Origin: Polyodon spathula
Taxonomy: Eukaryota; Chordata; Actinopteri; Acipenseriformes; Polyodontidae
Reading direction: 5' to 3'
Assembly (NCBI RefSeq): GCF_017654505.1
Contig: NC_054538.1
Span: 51,466,489 to 51,530,488, forward strand
DNA: 64,000 bases
Made by a program: the position numbers and the translations under genes. Positions 38,663 to 50,474 of the stretch are shown in pieces. The notes beneath the pieces were generated by a model. It searched no databases and had not been told where the DNA came from. It worked only from the letters and a program-made list of their open reading frames with translations. How positions within the stretch are numbered: the stretch's first letter is position 1; the number at the start of each line of letters is the position of its first letter.

Positions 38663-39198
38663 AAATAGTGGTAGATGCAATTAAGGTTTGCAAAACAGAT
38701 TTGTTCAACTGCTTGTCCATTTTCCAATGTTTTGCATATCCTTGTTTACCAATATACACTTTCGTTTATACTTGGCGGCGTACAATACCAACTGTTATTA
38801 CACACTGACACAACATTTAATGACGTTGCTGGAATGTTGTAATTTACTTATGTTGTTTCTGTAAGGTGTGTGCAGGCAGCTTTTTCATGATTGCATCTGA
38901 AGTACCTGCACATGTTACTGATCTTGCATAATAAACGACGAGTCTCAAAATAGACGCCGGAGCTATTGGCATTTTAACAACATTGGTGCTTTTATTTAGA
39001 CTAAAACAGCTGGGATTTTTGTCCAGAGTATAAGGAGGTTAAATAGTTTACGTTGTGGTGTGGTTTGTATGAAATATTTTCAATTTATCATTTGTTCAGG
39101 CAACTGAATACTTTTAAAACTACACTGTTATTGAACCAAGGCATTTTCAATATGCTTTATCAATACAGTAATAAGGACCCTGTCCTAAGTTAAAGATG

Positions 39199-39243
39199 GG
39201 CCAAATGGTCTCCTCTCTTTTGTAAACTTTCTTATGTTCTTAA
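39199..39243 (-). repeat. Fragment of the AACATAAGAA dispersed repeat
   Basis: GGCCAAATGGTCTCCTCTCT then TTTGTAAACTTTCTTATGTT is the reverse complement of the start of the repeat at 16076. Confidence 0.7.
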
Positions 39244-39667
39244 AGTTGGCAAATGTATTTTTTCACAGTTGGTATTTTTTTTTCACGATCAAATGTTTTT
39301 TCATTAGTACAATACAATAAAATAATACAATGTCACAAAAATAGTATTCCTACAATGTAGTACTGAAGCGCCATCTAGGTTCAGTGTGTCAGTTAAAATT
39401 ACTCTACATAGGTTCGAATGGTGGTCGGAGAGGCTTATGGGTAAAGTCTACTTCAGAAAAGAGAGACTGTGTTGCAAAAATAAAATCAATCCTAGAGAAT
39501 GACTTATGTCTCGAAAAAAAAATTAAACCACACAGCAGATATCAACAACCCCTGTGCCGGAGACGAGTTCCTTCAGTGGAGAGGAAGCTAAACGTTGCGA
39601 GCTCCCTTCTTGTGACGTAGACCTGTCTACACAGTAGTTCATGACAGCTTCATGTCAGCACCAAGAA

Positions 39668-40935
39668 CTAAAATCTGGCAATTCTAGAAAAAGATTGGTC
39701 AAAGAAATAAAGAAACCTAGGTATATCTTGTTGTTTAAGATGAGATTCCTGCATCATGGAGAGATCGATTTTCTTTCTGCGCAAACGATCTAGGCAGGCT
39801 GTGCATTTGGCAGGTGAATTTAGACCTCTGACATTCCAGGACAGGACAGAAGGACTGGTCATGGGAATCGAAAACTATTTTAACATTCATTCAGGGACAC
39901 ATAGGCACCCCCGAGATTCAATTTCATCCATCCCAGATCTGTTGCAGAAATAGACACTGAGGTAGCCACCAGTTTCACCATTCCCATAACCCTCCCACCC
40001 CCAGAAATCCCAAAACAGAGCACTTTGGAAGGATCATCACAGTGCCCCCCCACCGGTGTGGTCTACTGTTGGAGGCAGCTCCTAATACAAGTCTCACAGA
40101 CAACGCCCACACAATAACCTGTCCCAGGAAAATGGATCCCCAATGTCAAAGTTAGACGGTAGATGTAAAGACTGGACCATCTGATGGAGCAGAAATCACT
40201 ACAAATCCAATTGCCGCTGAGAAGACCGTTGCATTGTTTTGTTAAATTCCATCTCGTCAGCAGGAGGAGCTCGATTATGTGGATTCTGGGACTGGGACGA
40301 GCCGTGGATGTCCATTGAGTCCAAGAAAGCCTGTGCGTCAGACGGAGAATGGAACATATGTGTCTGTGAGCCGTGAATAATGTTACTGGGAGTGGGCCAA
40401 AGTGAAAGGTTAGGCAAATGAGCATCTACGCTGGGCAGTATAAGTCCGGATAGAATCTGAGAGCTTTGTCGAAGTGGTGAGGAGGGGCCTTTCTGGTCGA
40501 CTGCAATTTATCGGAAGGTCTGAACAGCGCCATAGGTTGGCGATTAGCGTACAAGGCGTATCGTTCAGCATATTTATCAGCATAAAAGCGGTGTGAACTC
40601 ATAACCTCTATCTTCTTGTTCGCCAAGGATGGAAACCACAGCAGAAGGCACTTGTTTAAAAAAGTGATGGTGCTCTCACCTTCCGAATCCTCAGGCAGGC
40701 CCATGAGACGAAGGTTGTTCAACTGTTCCTGTCCTCCAAATCAGCCATTTTGGCTTCTAGGCAGTCTACTCTGGAGTTGCAGAGGGAGACCACTTTCTTG
40801 TTGTCATCTACTGATGATCGATCAAGGGAAAGATCAGCCTTTATTTCTTTAAGTTAGAGTGTGAAGGATGATAGCTCCTTGTGTAATTGAGCAGAGTTTG
40901 GGATCAGACTTCATATACATATCCTCCAGAATTGG
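39668..40935 (-). mobile_element. L1-like LINE fragment: end of ORF1 and start of ORF2
   Basis: On the minus strand ORF1 comes first. A coiled-coil piece (VDDNKKVVSLCNSRVDCLEA, KMADLED) is followed by the RNA-binding domain NNLRLMGLPEDSEGESTITF then LNKCLLLWFPSL and VMSSHRFYADKYAERY. ORF2 starts at 39862 with MTSPSVLSWNVRGLNSPAKC then KIDLSMMQESHLKQQD. That is the beginning of the apurinic-type endonuclease (WNVRGLN, QESHL). The sequence breaks off about 64 codons into ORF2, so the 3' part is missing, the opposite of the usual 5' truncation. Frameshifts are present. Confidence 0.8.
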
Positions 40936-42375
40936 GAGAATTGGTGTTTTTTATCCATATAGGCCTCGGTGACTAAGGTTTTTTATTTTGCTTTCCCCCC
41001 CCTTTAAAGTGTGTAATAGAGCAAAGAGGGGAAGAGAGGAGCAAGATTTCTATGCAGCTATTGAACCAATGGGTAATGTGTCTCCCCTTCACAGTTGGTA
41101 TTTAATGGCGATGGGCACCAGTATCGATACTTTGATATCAGTAATAATTTCCATATCATGATATCATGGGATTATTTTTTTTCAGCGCTCAAAGAATGTC
41201 ACAGACATTAGCAGAGCTTTTTGAGATGTTATAGTAGTAAAATAATGACTTGGATCGCATTACTGAGGAGTTTGGTGATAAAATGAGTTATCAGGAGAGG
41301 ATTTATCAGTATGCACTACTATGAAAATAAAAATGACCTGACACGCCTGACAGGCACTGAATAAATGGACTGCAAAGGGTTAAAGCAAGTTATTGCTTTT
41401 CATATGTAAATACCTGTTCACATCTTATGTTAATGTTAATATAAATATATATTCTGTTTTTGGTTTTTATTATACGGTTTCACAGTAGTAACTACGACAG
41501 TATTTGCACACTTCAGTTCAGAACCTTCTTTCCTTTGCTGTCTTCTGCAACAAAATCCTTATGGACAAATGGCATATTCTTCTGGAGTTTTTGTGTGTTT
41601 AGGCATTTTTTTTTTAACATTTCACCACAATTTGCAATTCTGTTTAAAATTCCACAAGTGGGTAAATCAAACTGTCCTATGTTTCTTGTAATCTTGTTTT
41701 AAATCTCACAAGCATGTTACAATCCTCCAATAGAAATGTAGGAATTTGCTGCCACTCAGTAGTTAGTTAGTAACCATTTCCAGTTCTTTTCTGGAGTTTA
41801 TAGTCTGTGTCTAGGAACACCTCCAAATAGAACACTTCAGCTAAGACAACAACCTTGTGGTTAAACAGATTTTTCCCATTGTAAATGCTCCGCCTAAAGG
41901 AACATGAATGTTGCTTAAAAAGAACATTTTTGGCACCGATAGCAATTCATTCACAAATAACAGTCCTGTTTTATAACCTGTTAATACTTAACCACTTCAG
42001 CTCCAGGACATACGCATGTATGTCAAATGAAAAAGCACTTGCTGTACCATGCCAAACCTGTGTAAGTCAAGGCTTGCCATCTATTGTATGTTTTTTTTTT
42101 TTCCCCCAATCTGTTTCATTTGCATACATGCCCTAAGGCAGTGTTAGTAATGTGATACGTGTTTAAGTTGGGAAGGAGAGATCAAAATCATCAGGTGACT
42201 ACTACCCAATTGCATTCCGTGCAGAATTCCCTATCTATCTGTGAAGACATTGAGAAGAGTTGGAGATACCGCACGAAACAACAGTCTAAAAGTGTGTGTG
42301 TGTGTATAAAATTATTTTTGCAGTTTTGCTTGTTTACCTTTATTTTATATTGGTATTTGATTAGAAAGAAACAAT

Positions 42376-43475
42376 ATGGCAGTGTACATAGTTTCTGAGA
42401 ACGGAAGCGATGAGGAGTTTGAGATGTGTTCAGAGGATTATGAAAGCAGCGACATTGATGCCGAGTTATCATTTAGCAATGATGATGATGACGAAGAAGA
42501 AGAAGTTGAACCAACAGCAGCAGGGGTCTGGGTGATACTGACCCATATGCAGATGCCAGTCCTCCATCATTTGAATTTGTACCCATGCATGATGATGTAC
42601 ACTCCACCGTGGAACTTGCAAGTTGGAGTGCTTCACTTCAGTGCTTTCAGGCTTTTTTTAACTGAGAAGATAATCACATTCCTATGTACATGCACCAACA
42701 AAGAGGCATGAGAGCACTGAAGAAAACCAAAATAAAAATGGAAAGGTGTTTGGATTGAAATTGCAATGTTTTACCAAATGTGACATATGTTTTTTTTTTT
42801 TTTTTTGCTCTTGTGTTTTTGATGGGTGTAAACCAGTTCCCGCGTATGGCTATGCACTGGTCACAAAACATGTTGATGCAGGGTCCCCCTGTCTTCTGTA
42901 AAGAAATAATGAGCAGGAAACGCTTTCTCAGTATTATGAAGTTTTTGAGATGATCCGACTCTGATGACGTTCAAAAGGACTGTCCGCTTACAAGGCTGGA
43001 GACATTTCTTTCTATGATAACAGAGAGAGATCAATGCTATTGGTCGACTCGGGGCAGCACATCACCATTGATGAGGCGCTTGTACTGTGGAAAAGGACGA
43101 CTTCATTCTCAGCAATACATAAAAACGAAAAGATCTCCATTTGGAATCAAACTGTTTTGCATGTGATCAAAAGATGGAATTTCTAAATATATATAAAAAA
43201 AATGTTTTAAAAAAAATCGGCAAGAATACATTTGACGTCTCTATCCAGAAGCAAGTGAACTCAGCACATCTGAAAGGATTGTTGTGTATTTGGCAGATCC
43301 TGTACTAAATCAAGGACAACTTATTATTGTTGACAATTAGTATATGGCTACGAAGCATGCAACGTTCTTACAGACTCAAAATACAAACATCACTGGGACT
43401 ATTCGATCTAAAAGAGGGATACCAAAGGAGGTTGTACACGAAAAACTGAACAAAAGGACAGGTATGTTTGGTTAG
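42376..43475 (+). pseudogene. piggyBac-like transposase pseudogene
   Basis: Starts MAVYIVSENGSDEEFEMCSE with a long acidic N terminus (NDDDDEEEEVEP), as in piggyBac transposases. After a poly-T interruption near 42790 it resumes with LVFLMGVNQFPRMAMHWSQN, LMQGPPVFCKEIMSRKRFLS, then VDSGQHITIDEALVLWK (first catalytic Asp) and SPFGIKLFCM. Next come YPEASELSTSERIVVYLADP, a second Asp in IIVDNWYMATKHATFLQTQN, and TGTIRSKRGIPKEVVHEKLN. Several frameshifts and stops; the C-terminal Cys-rich finger is not seen. Possible ends with TTAA are at 41988 and 44581, which is tentative. Confidence 0.8.
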
Positions 43476-43634
43476 AAACAGTGATTTGTTGTTGATTTGT
43501 TGTTCCACATTGAAACGTACAATGCTCTGACAGGAGTGGAGGAAGCCTGTGTAAGAACAATTCTATAAATTGATAACTTAGAGTTTATCTAGGTTGATTA
43601 GTTCTCTTATAAAAATATTTAATTGACGTGTTAC

Positions 43635-44195
43635 AAGATTGAGGATTTACTATGAACACACGTGTGGTGAACGCATTGGTTGAATAGGCAGTTCCTTAGT
43701 GGAAAACTGCTGCCCATAGCTTCTCCATTCCCAGGTGTGTGGCTCTCCCTTGGGAACAGCCTATGAGAGTGATGGGGGAGAGCGCTGTGCAGGAGTGAGG
43801 GATGTAGAGAGAGACATTTCTCCAGCCTAAGCTTGGAAATGTGCACAGAATTCCTTGAACCAGTACCTCCTTTGCATGCTCCTACCTCAGGCAGGAAGAG
43901 CATCTGCTTGTCCACAGGCAGGCTGACCTTGGATGTATCACAGGGATAAAACCCAAGCATTATGCAAATAGCAAGGCACGTACAGTAAAAATATACAGTT
44001 GCTGCCTCAGTTTGCTACAGCCAGCAACTGGGTACAGTACAGTACTGTAAAAAAAACTGCCAAGTGGGTTACACATCCCATAAGTGCATCACAGGCACTG
44101 GCACACACCTTTGGTATATCTATTCAGGTTTCTTTACCTGGTAAATACACATTTGGTAATGGTTACATTTCATACTTGAAAAGGGAACAAATCAA
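43635..44195 (-). mobile_element. DIRS1-like 5' end fragment, second copy
   Basis: Shares blocks with 5065-5830: TTCCTTAGTGGAAAACTGCT then GCCCATAGCTTCTCCA corresponds to TTCCTTGGTGAGAAATTGCA then GCCCAGAGCTTCTCCA. GGTAATGGTTACATTTCATA is identical (about 44156-44175). On the minus strand a GMEKLWAAVFH remnant marks the same gag helix. It is more decayed than the first copy and may have inserted into the piggyBac element. Confidence 0.6.
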
Positions 44196-44387
44196 TTAAC
44201 TTTAAAAGCAAATTTTTTCACCCTCCAAAACTTCAAAATATAGTCTAGCCTGCTGTCCAAACCACAAACACTGATTTTTTTATAACCCTTTCAGTAGTTT
44301 GTTCTGTTTACTGTTTATTTTCAATAAAACAAATACATATCCTTTCTCATATCTATGTGTTGTGTTTTACATTTCCTCCAAAGTAAT

Positions 44388-44402
44388 TCCCCCCCCCCCC
44401 CC
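44388..44402. repeat. C15 homopolymer
   Basis: An uninterrupted run of about 15 C after AAGTAATT. Confidence 0.85.
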
Positions 44403-46100
44403 AATGTCTACAGTAGTTTTGGTGATGCAGTGACAGCCGGAAAAAAAAAAAGCTCATCTCCGAGTCATTTTTCAGACATTTACCATTAAACGTTAAAATC
44501 AGAACCCGTACTCCCAACCTTCAACAGTGTGTTATCCATTGTTATTGCGGATGCGGGAGGGGCGGCAGATCTTTAAATGGTTAATTCCAGCACACGAGTA
44601 AGACACAAAATAACACTTTGCTGTTACGAAACGCTGTATTTGAATTAATTTGCGCTTCTTGAAATACAAAAATATATGTAATAAACAAGTAACATTCTCC
44701 AGTCATACTTTATTGGTTCAGAGCCAAGTATGTTATGTGAAAGTGGTTTACTCTCACTTAATATTAACTTTATATGTAAATATGTAACTACATAGATCAT
44801 GGTGCCGCATCGACAAGTTCTGATGCTCACAAGGACAGTCAATTCTCGTTACGAATTTCAAGAGACTAGCAACACATTTTGCATTATACCACTAATTTGT
44901 ATTACCATGAGTAGCCTATAAACCAAATACTATCCAGATTTATTTAAGTTAGTCAGAGATGCAGTGCTAAATTGTGCACAATTACAAACCAACTACATAT
45001 TAATAGAACAGGTGTTTTTCCTATTCCTACAGATGCTCAGAATGAGCTGTAGGGGTTAGCGGCACATGTGTGTAGTCTATTGCCCCATGGTTCTAGGAAA
45101 AAATAGGTATTTCACTGTTTGTCTCCAAAACTGGCAATGCATGAAAAGGCACTGGGAAATGCCAGCAACAACTGCGACTGTTTAAAAAATGTTTTTAAAA
45201 AGCTGCTCCCACAAAGCATTCCCTAAAAAGTCAAATAGCATTGCGCTTTTTAGTACATTTCACCAAAGACTTCCCACTCGTTTACAACTGGTTTGCGGCT
45301 ATTGACAGGTACAACACTTAATTAAACCTACCCTTCAGCTTGTAAAATACAGATGGGAGAGATAGGCAATGCATTCTTGGCTGACTGCCAGGAAATAGTA
45401 AAGAAGATACCAAGGAGACATGGGGGGAGCAAAGTGAAGCAATTCAAAGGTGTTTCTTTTTGAAAGAGCCGAGATAGGAGAAAAGGGGTAGTTATGGTTT
45501 TGGGTGTACTGTTGCATGATTTTCTGCACATAAGACTGAAATGTGGTTGTAAAGCTGGTATATATAGCAATACATCTTTGATGCCAGAGTGCTCAGAGAA
45601 ACATCTACTCTGATGCCATTGCTGAAATAATAACATCTACTTTGAAGCCACTGAAGAGACAATACACGTTGCTGTATTCAAAACTATTTTGTTATCTGCT
45701 GTTCACACTGTAAAGACTTTGTTAGTTTTGACAATCTTTGTCCAAACTATTTTATTGTAAAGAAAACAAACCTTATTTGCAGCTTTTGTTCTGCATGGAG
45801 AAGGTATATTCTGTGATTTAGCCATATTGGAAGTATAGAGATGAGCCAGTCTAAGGGGCTGACTGATTTTATGATATTTCTTAATAAATGCAGATTTTGT
45901 CTCCAGAGGTCGCGTGTATGCAAAATCCTGCATTCTCAAAAATCATGGTTTTGAGACCATAGATGAGGCCTCCAGTGCTTTTATTGAGAACTGAGAAGAA
46001 GGAAAAGGTGAGCTCAATTGCATGCAGATTCAGCGAGTCAGACCTGAGGGGAGCACAGAAGCTCTGCGTTTAATGCAAAAAATAATTCAACATTCCAAAT

Positions 46101-46131
<31 letters not shown>

Positions 46132-46837
46132 GAAGCTTTCCTTTACTTAAACCCTTTACACAAAAACTATGCACAGGCTTGACAATCGAGACGATGCATC
46201 ACCTCAACCTCAACTGTATGTGCATGGAAGGTGGAAAAATGAAAACTCAGAGCATTGAACTTAACAATGCACTGAAGTCCAACGATAATCGAAAGCACAA
46301 CAGTTTATACAGTCTTAAAATGGCAGTGGCACAGACCTTGCTATGTAAATCGGGGTGGAAGTTTGAAGTCATACTATATACGTTATGCACATTTGTCATA
46401 ACTAGTGTTCTATGAAAAACCAGTAAGTCAGTGTTGTATTTCTTATTCTGACTTCAGTCAGCACGCGTTTAATGTGTCCGTTACCTTTTGATGCAGATGG
46501 GGTGGGGGGTGGGGTGTGCAAGGTACTGGAGGCTACTGAAATGATGGCATGTAAAAAGTGCAACTGAATTCCCACAACCAATTTTTTATGTGCAACTGAA
46601 TCAATTCTATCCTGTTAAAAACTGAATTTACTGTTTTAGATGTGTACTTTCTTTCTTTTGTTTTTAGTTTGTAAGCAATGCAGCGTAGGTAAACTAATGA
46701 CCATTAAACAGCATCAACAACTGTAATGTTGGCATTTTTGCAAGGTTTGATTAAACAAAATGAATATTTATTATATTCATACTAACTATATTTACACATA
46801 CTCCTAGGGGTACTCTAAGGGTCATAGGGGCTACTAG

Positions 46838-47275
46838 TGTTCCGCGGTATATCATGACACCAAAATCTTTCGATAATAAAAATATTGAAGTATTGGGGTT
46901 TTTTGGATACCACATTTTATTTTTTGCCGTTTTTAAAACAAAACTCTAATTTGCGTGCTTTAAAAAAAAAAACAACATGAACTAAGCTTACTCATTTCCG
47001 CTTAGCGGAAGTGACCCATTACCCTGTGTGCTCTGGGAAAATTAACTGCAGCATTCCAGAGAGAAGTTTGATGTGGAACTATTTTGGATTTCAGCCAGAT
47101 TACAATAGCAATCTGGTTGAAGATGGTCAGTCAAAATGTCAAAAGTGTTTTAAAGTGAAAAACAAAAAGGAGGAAATGCCACCTATTTATTCAAAGATCT
47201 TTCACATCGCCACTCCGATCTCTTTGCCTAAGTTTACTTTTAGTAATTTCTTCCATTCTTTTAGTTTAGGGAAGT
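46838..47275 (+). pseudogene. hAT-type element 5' part with BED zinc finger
   Basis: The left end TAGTGTTCCGCGGTATATCA resembles 'TAGTGTTGGGCGGTAT' hAT ends. From 47053 the frame reads RSLMWNYFGFQPDYNSNLVE, DGQSKCQKCFKV, then IYSKIFHIATPISLPKF. This matches a BED finger (SxxWxYFGF...CxxC...NLxxHLxxxHP) in which the final His pair is partly lost. The catalytic part of the transposase does not follow. Confidence 0.6.
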
Positions 47276-47552
47276 GAATCGCAGTGCATATTACTTACAA
47301 AAACACAGCAAAGATAACACATAAAACAGGAATGCGCTAGAACCTGTTCAAAAGGGAGTTCATTGATGCTTGAATATTTTGTCATTACAGTGTATTTGCT
47401 AGAAGTTGCAAAAATATAACTTACCAACATATGTCATTACAACTGTACCGCGTGTCAAATTTTATCAATGTGTTTATAGTCTTTGGATTTTTTGTTAAGC
47501 CGTATTTTATGTGTATGTAATGTGATAGGTCAGTAAATTTGATTTCTTTTCT

Positions 47553-47650
47553 CAATTTCAATGTAATGTCTAGTTTTAGGTCCCAAAATGTTCTACTATA
47601 GAGGCAGTAGAACATTTTGGGACCTAAAACTAGACAATACATTGAAATTG
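47553..47650. repeat. Near-perfect 45-bp inverted repeat (hairpin)
   Basis: The left arm 47553-47597 and right arm 47606-47650 are reverse complements with a single mismatch, separated by the 8-nt loop ATAGAGGC. The arms include CTAGTTTTAGGTCCCAAAAT. The flanks outside the arms are not complementary. It lies about 340 bp beyond the 3' end of the DDE-like gene remnant at 47990-49850. Confidence 0.95.
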
Positions 47651-47989
47651 ACATACACTGATGTCATGATTTTGGTGTCAGTTGCCAAGCTCCTACCAAA
47701 TTTGTGTCGATATGGCAACAAGATAAACACTGTGGTCCCTCAAGAAATCTATCTGATCTTGTTAAATGATACAAAAAAATGATAATATTGTTTCTACTTT
47801 CTTCCTAGAAATGTACACAATTAAACAGAGACGTGTACAATACAATGGTCTTTGTTTGATTTTACAAAAACAATATATTTTTCTACCAATGATCTTTAGA
47901 ACAGTTTTAATACCGTTTTGTGTAGATTTCTTGATCTTGAAGGCCTTTTCCTTTTCCTTGAACTTTGTGAGCCTTCAATTCTGATCTTT

Positions 47990-49855
47990 TTGTGATATAA
48001 CACACCTGGGGACTGAAGCACTTGCACAGTGTTGCCTGGAAATGCAAGCCAAGATTCTGTGTGCTCTGGTAGGCCCAGAGGTTCCTTGAGAGCAAACCAT
48101 TTGGTGCATCTTTATTGTTCCAGGTATTGCTTCCAGATCAGGAAGTTCAGAGATTCCTACTCTTTCTTCTTCAATGAAATGTAAGACCACAGACTGCAGA
48201 TGGGTGCCAGCCTTCTCACAAAACTCTTGTGGTGACAAAATGTGTTTTCCCTGCTTAACAAGCCTGTCTGCATTTCTTTTAACCGTTCCACCCACGTCAT
48301 CTGGGACTCCTTTCCCATGCCCTGAAGAAAACAAGTTCCATGACACTGAAGTAAACCCAAGTTAAAATGTTAATTCTAAAAAAAGGTGAATGTTGGTTTT
48401 GTTTTTGTATTGCCTGCTTCGGCCATTAGACCAAAAATTTATCTTCTTATACTCAGGACATTCATCTCTGATGTTTCTAAGTAAAGGTAGACTGTATACC
48501 CATATCGCTGCAGCATCTTGACGCATTGACCCGCTTACTGTGCAAAATGTGCTAGTCTTTTCCTTAATGTAATGCACACCTGTGTGCAAGTTCACTAAAT
48601 GTTGTCCAAAGTGCATTGTTTGTACTTCGTTGTGGTACTTGCAGTTCCAACTTTCTGAAAAGTCAATGTGCATTAGTACTTGATCATCGGATTGTGTAAT
48701 CTCTTTAACACATCTTCAGTCAATTTCTGACTGGGTTTTAGTGGGAAAAAAAAAACATATAAAAGACTAAAAGAGTCTTATATTTTCGGGCAAAGTACTC
48801 CATTTTCTAGTAGGACATTGCACATTAATAATGCATTTTCATGTTGAATGCTGTCTGAAGGTGTAGAATGACTTTAATGCTTATTGGATTGCTTTGTAAG
48901 AACTGCATATGAAGATTGATTAGTGTTTCCTACAATATCATGTGCGGTTGTTTGTCCTTTTTCTTTGCTGTGGTGTCATTTCTGTAGGTGGTGATTGTTC
49001 AGTTTTGTTCCGGAAAGACTAACATCATTTTCCAGCAGCTTTAGTCTAGTTTTGGATGTAGTTTTGCAATTGGATCTCATAACTTTATTCATCCAATTTC
49101 TTGAGCTTTTTTTAATCACTTCATACTTTTTCAAGATTTTTCCTTGTATCTTAATTTTCTGAAGTCCAGCCATCTTCAACTCTTTAGTAAGAGCCTTATG
49201 GTAAATAAGAGTTCTTACAACTTGTGGATTCTTTACTTTACTTCCTCTCAACAACTTTGTAGTTGATGATGTTGGAGAGTTGACATTCTCACATTGGGTT
49301 TGTAGTCGTTTGTATCTTTTTCTGTACTTCTCTTTTTTTGGCAGTTTCTTTTCTCAGTTTGCCTTCCAAATATTGTATATATTATTTCTCTTTCTCATTT
49401 TGTCTCCTGAGATTTTTTGTCGTGATCAGCAGTCAAAGAATCTGGCGTAGTGTTTTGCAATATTTATTTAGTTATTATTTATTTATTTCTTGGCAGGCAC
49501 CCTTACCCAGGGCAACTTATAGTTGTATACAAACTAAAATACATATCAGTGGTATTTGTTTTTGCTCATGAACATTTTCTGGGCTTTCCAGTGGTGATAT
49601 AAGTAATTTGTTTTGTTTCCGCATTCTCCTTCAATCTTGCTGTTTCAGTTTCCAAAACTCTCGCTTAGATCAGGCTTCTTTATCTTTCCTTCTCCCACAC
49701 CGTTATGCCCAAGTTGTCTGTTTGTTGCATCATATGCTGCTTTTCTGATTGGGTCAGCTTTGATTTTTGCTCTTCTTTTTCGTTGCCGTTCTCTGTCTTC
49801 AAGTCTTTTCTGCTCTACAGATTTAATTCTTAGGCATTGCCATTTAAAAAAATAG
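47990..49855 (-). pseudogene. Unclassified DDE-like transposase-related gene remnant
   Basis: On the minus strand a basic N-terminal stretch reads KRLEDRERQRKRRAKIKADP then IRKAAYDATNRQ (about 49815-49720). A Lys/Arg-rich middle (48976-49254) follows. The C-terminal half reads HIDFSESWNCKYHNEVQTMH, FGQHLVNLHTGVHYI, MRQDAAAIWVYSLPLLRNI, INFWSNGRSRQYKNK, then in another frame NLFSSGHGKGVPDDVGGTVK and RNADRLVKQGK. I recognise this layout from unannotated multi-copy fish and insect proteins, in which motifs like HVDFSEN, FFSDGP and EASHGKG could supply a DDE triad. Here the second acidic residue is Asn and the third site has no Glu. Formal family assignment is open. Confidence 0.55.
49484..49530 (-). 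repeat. SINE tail fragment
   Basis: TTCTTGGCAGGCACCCTTAC then CCAGGGCAACTTATAGTTG is a reverse-complement L2-like SINE tail, inserted within the 47990-49855 remnant. Confidence 0.6.
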
Positions 49856-50092
49856 ATGTATTAAAATAACTTTTTGCTTTGCATGCAAACACAAAAGTGT
49901 AAATTATAGGATAATAACTTTCATAATTTAATAAAACGGTGATTAATGTATTATACAATTTTTGGAGGTGTGTCCTTCAGTTTGCATGCCTACAAAATTG
50001 CACCATACCTACAGAAAACAAAAGATGACACGTTTAAACCCCATCTAACAAAAAATAAATGAATAAATAAATATAATTTAAAAAAATTATGA

Positions 50093-50136
50093 ACTTGTAA
50101 GTCGCCTTGGATAAAGGCATCTGCTTGTACGGATGC
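50093..50136 (+). repeat. SINE 3' tail
   Basis: TTGTAAGTCGCCTTGGATAA then AGGCATCTGCTTGTACGGAT is the forward L2-like SINE tail. It is followed at once by an (AAT)n tract, as SINE tails often are. Confidence 0.7.
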
Positions 50137-50140
50137 CTAC

Positions 50141-50141
<1 letters not shown>

Positions 50142-50192
<51 letters not shown>
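50142..50192. repeat. (AAT)n microsatellite
   Basis: About 17 AAT units, then CACTAATTCTACTACTACGA, an ACT/ACG-type trinucleotide tract that resumes after the rps29 copy. Confidence 0.95.
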
Positions 50193-50196
<4 letters not shown>

Positions 50197-50235
50197 AATT
50201 CTACTACTACGACTACTACGAGCGATAGAGACAAG

Positions 50236-50404
50236 ATGGGGCATCAGCAACTCTACTGGAGTCACCCAAGAAAATACGGCCAGGGTTCTTGCTCCTGCCA
50301 AGCATGCTCAAACAGGCACAGTCTGATCCGTAAATATGGTCTGAACATGTGCCGGCAGTGCTTCAGAAAGGATGCGAAGAACCGGCTTTGTCAAGCTTGA
50401 CTAA
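50236..50404 (+). pseudogene. rps29 processed pseudogene
   Basis: Intronless copy of ribosomal protein S29, a 56-residue zinc-binding protein of the 40S subunit. It reads [35 protein letters not shown], then [13 protein letters not shown]. The zinc-site cysteines (C..C, C..C) are kept. A 2-nt deletion near 50381 shifts the frame, giving NRLCQA and an early stop at 50398-50400. The original ending GFVKLD and TAA (50402-50404) is still readable in the parental frame. Downstream GGAGAGAAAAAAAAA may be a poly-A tail remnant. Loss of introns in a small multi-exon gene points to retrotransposition by a LINE. Confidence 0.92.
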
Positions 50405-50433
50405 ACACACAAGGATATATGGAGAGAAAAAAA

Positions 50434-50474
50434 AATACTACTACCACTACTACAACTAAAACTACTACTACTAA
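50434..50474. repeat. (ACT)n-like trinucleotide tract
   Basis: TACTACTACCACTACTACAA and more, continuing the tract interrupted by the rps29 retrocopy. A further ACT/AAT tract lies at 50567-50612. Confidence 0.85.

Noticed and set aside
41095..41390. piggyBac-type MITE ending CTGCAAAGGGTTAA at about 41375-41388
   Set aside because: The right end looks right, but I could not find a matching left end.
44530..44545. ATG GAT AAC on the minus strand as an alternative phactr2 first exon (MDN... isoform)
   Set aside because: The following codons do not match, and no donor in the required phase is present.
50034..50234. Poly-Leu/poly-Asn frames over 50142-50192
   Set aside because: Translations of the (AAT)n tract on either strand.
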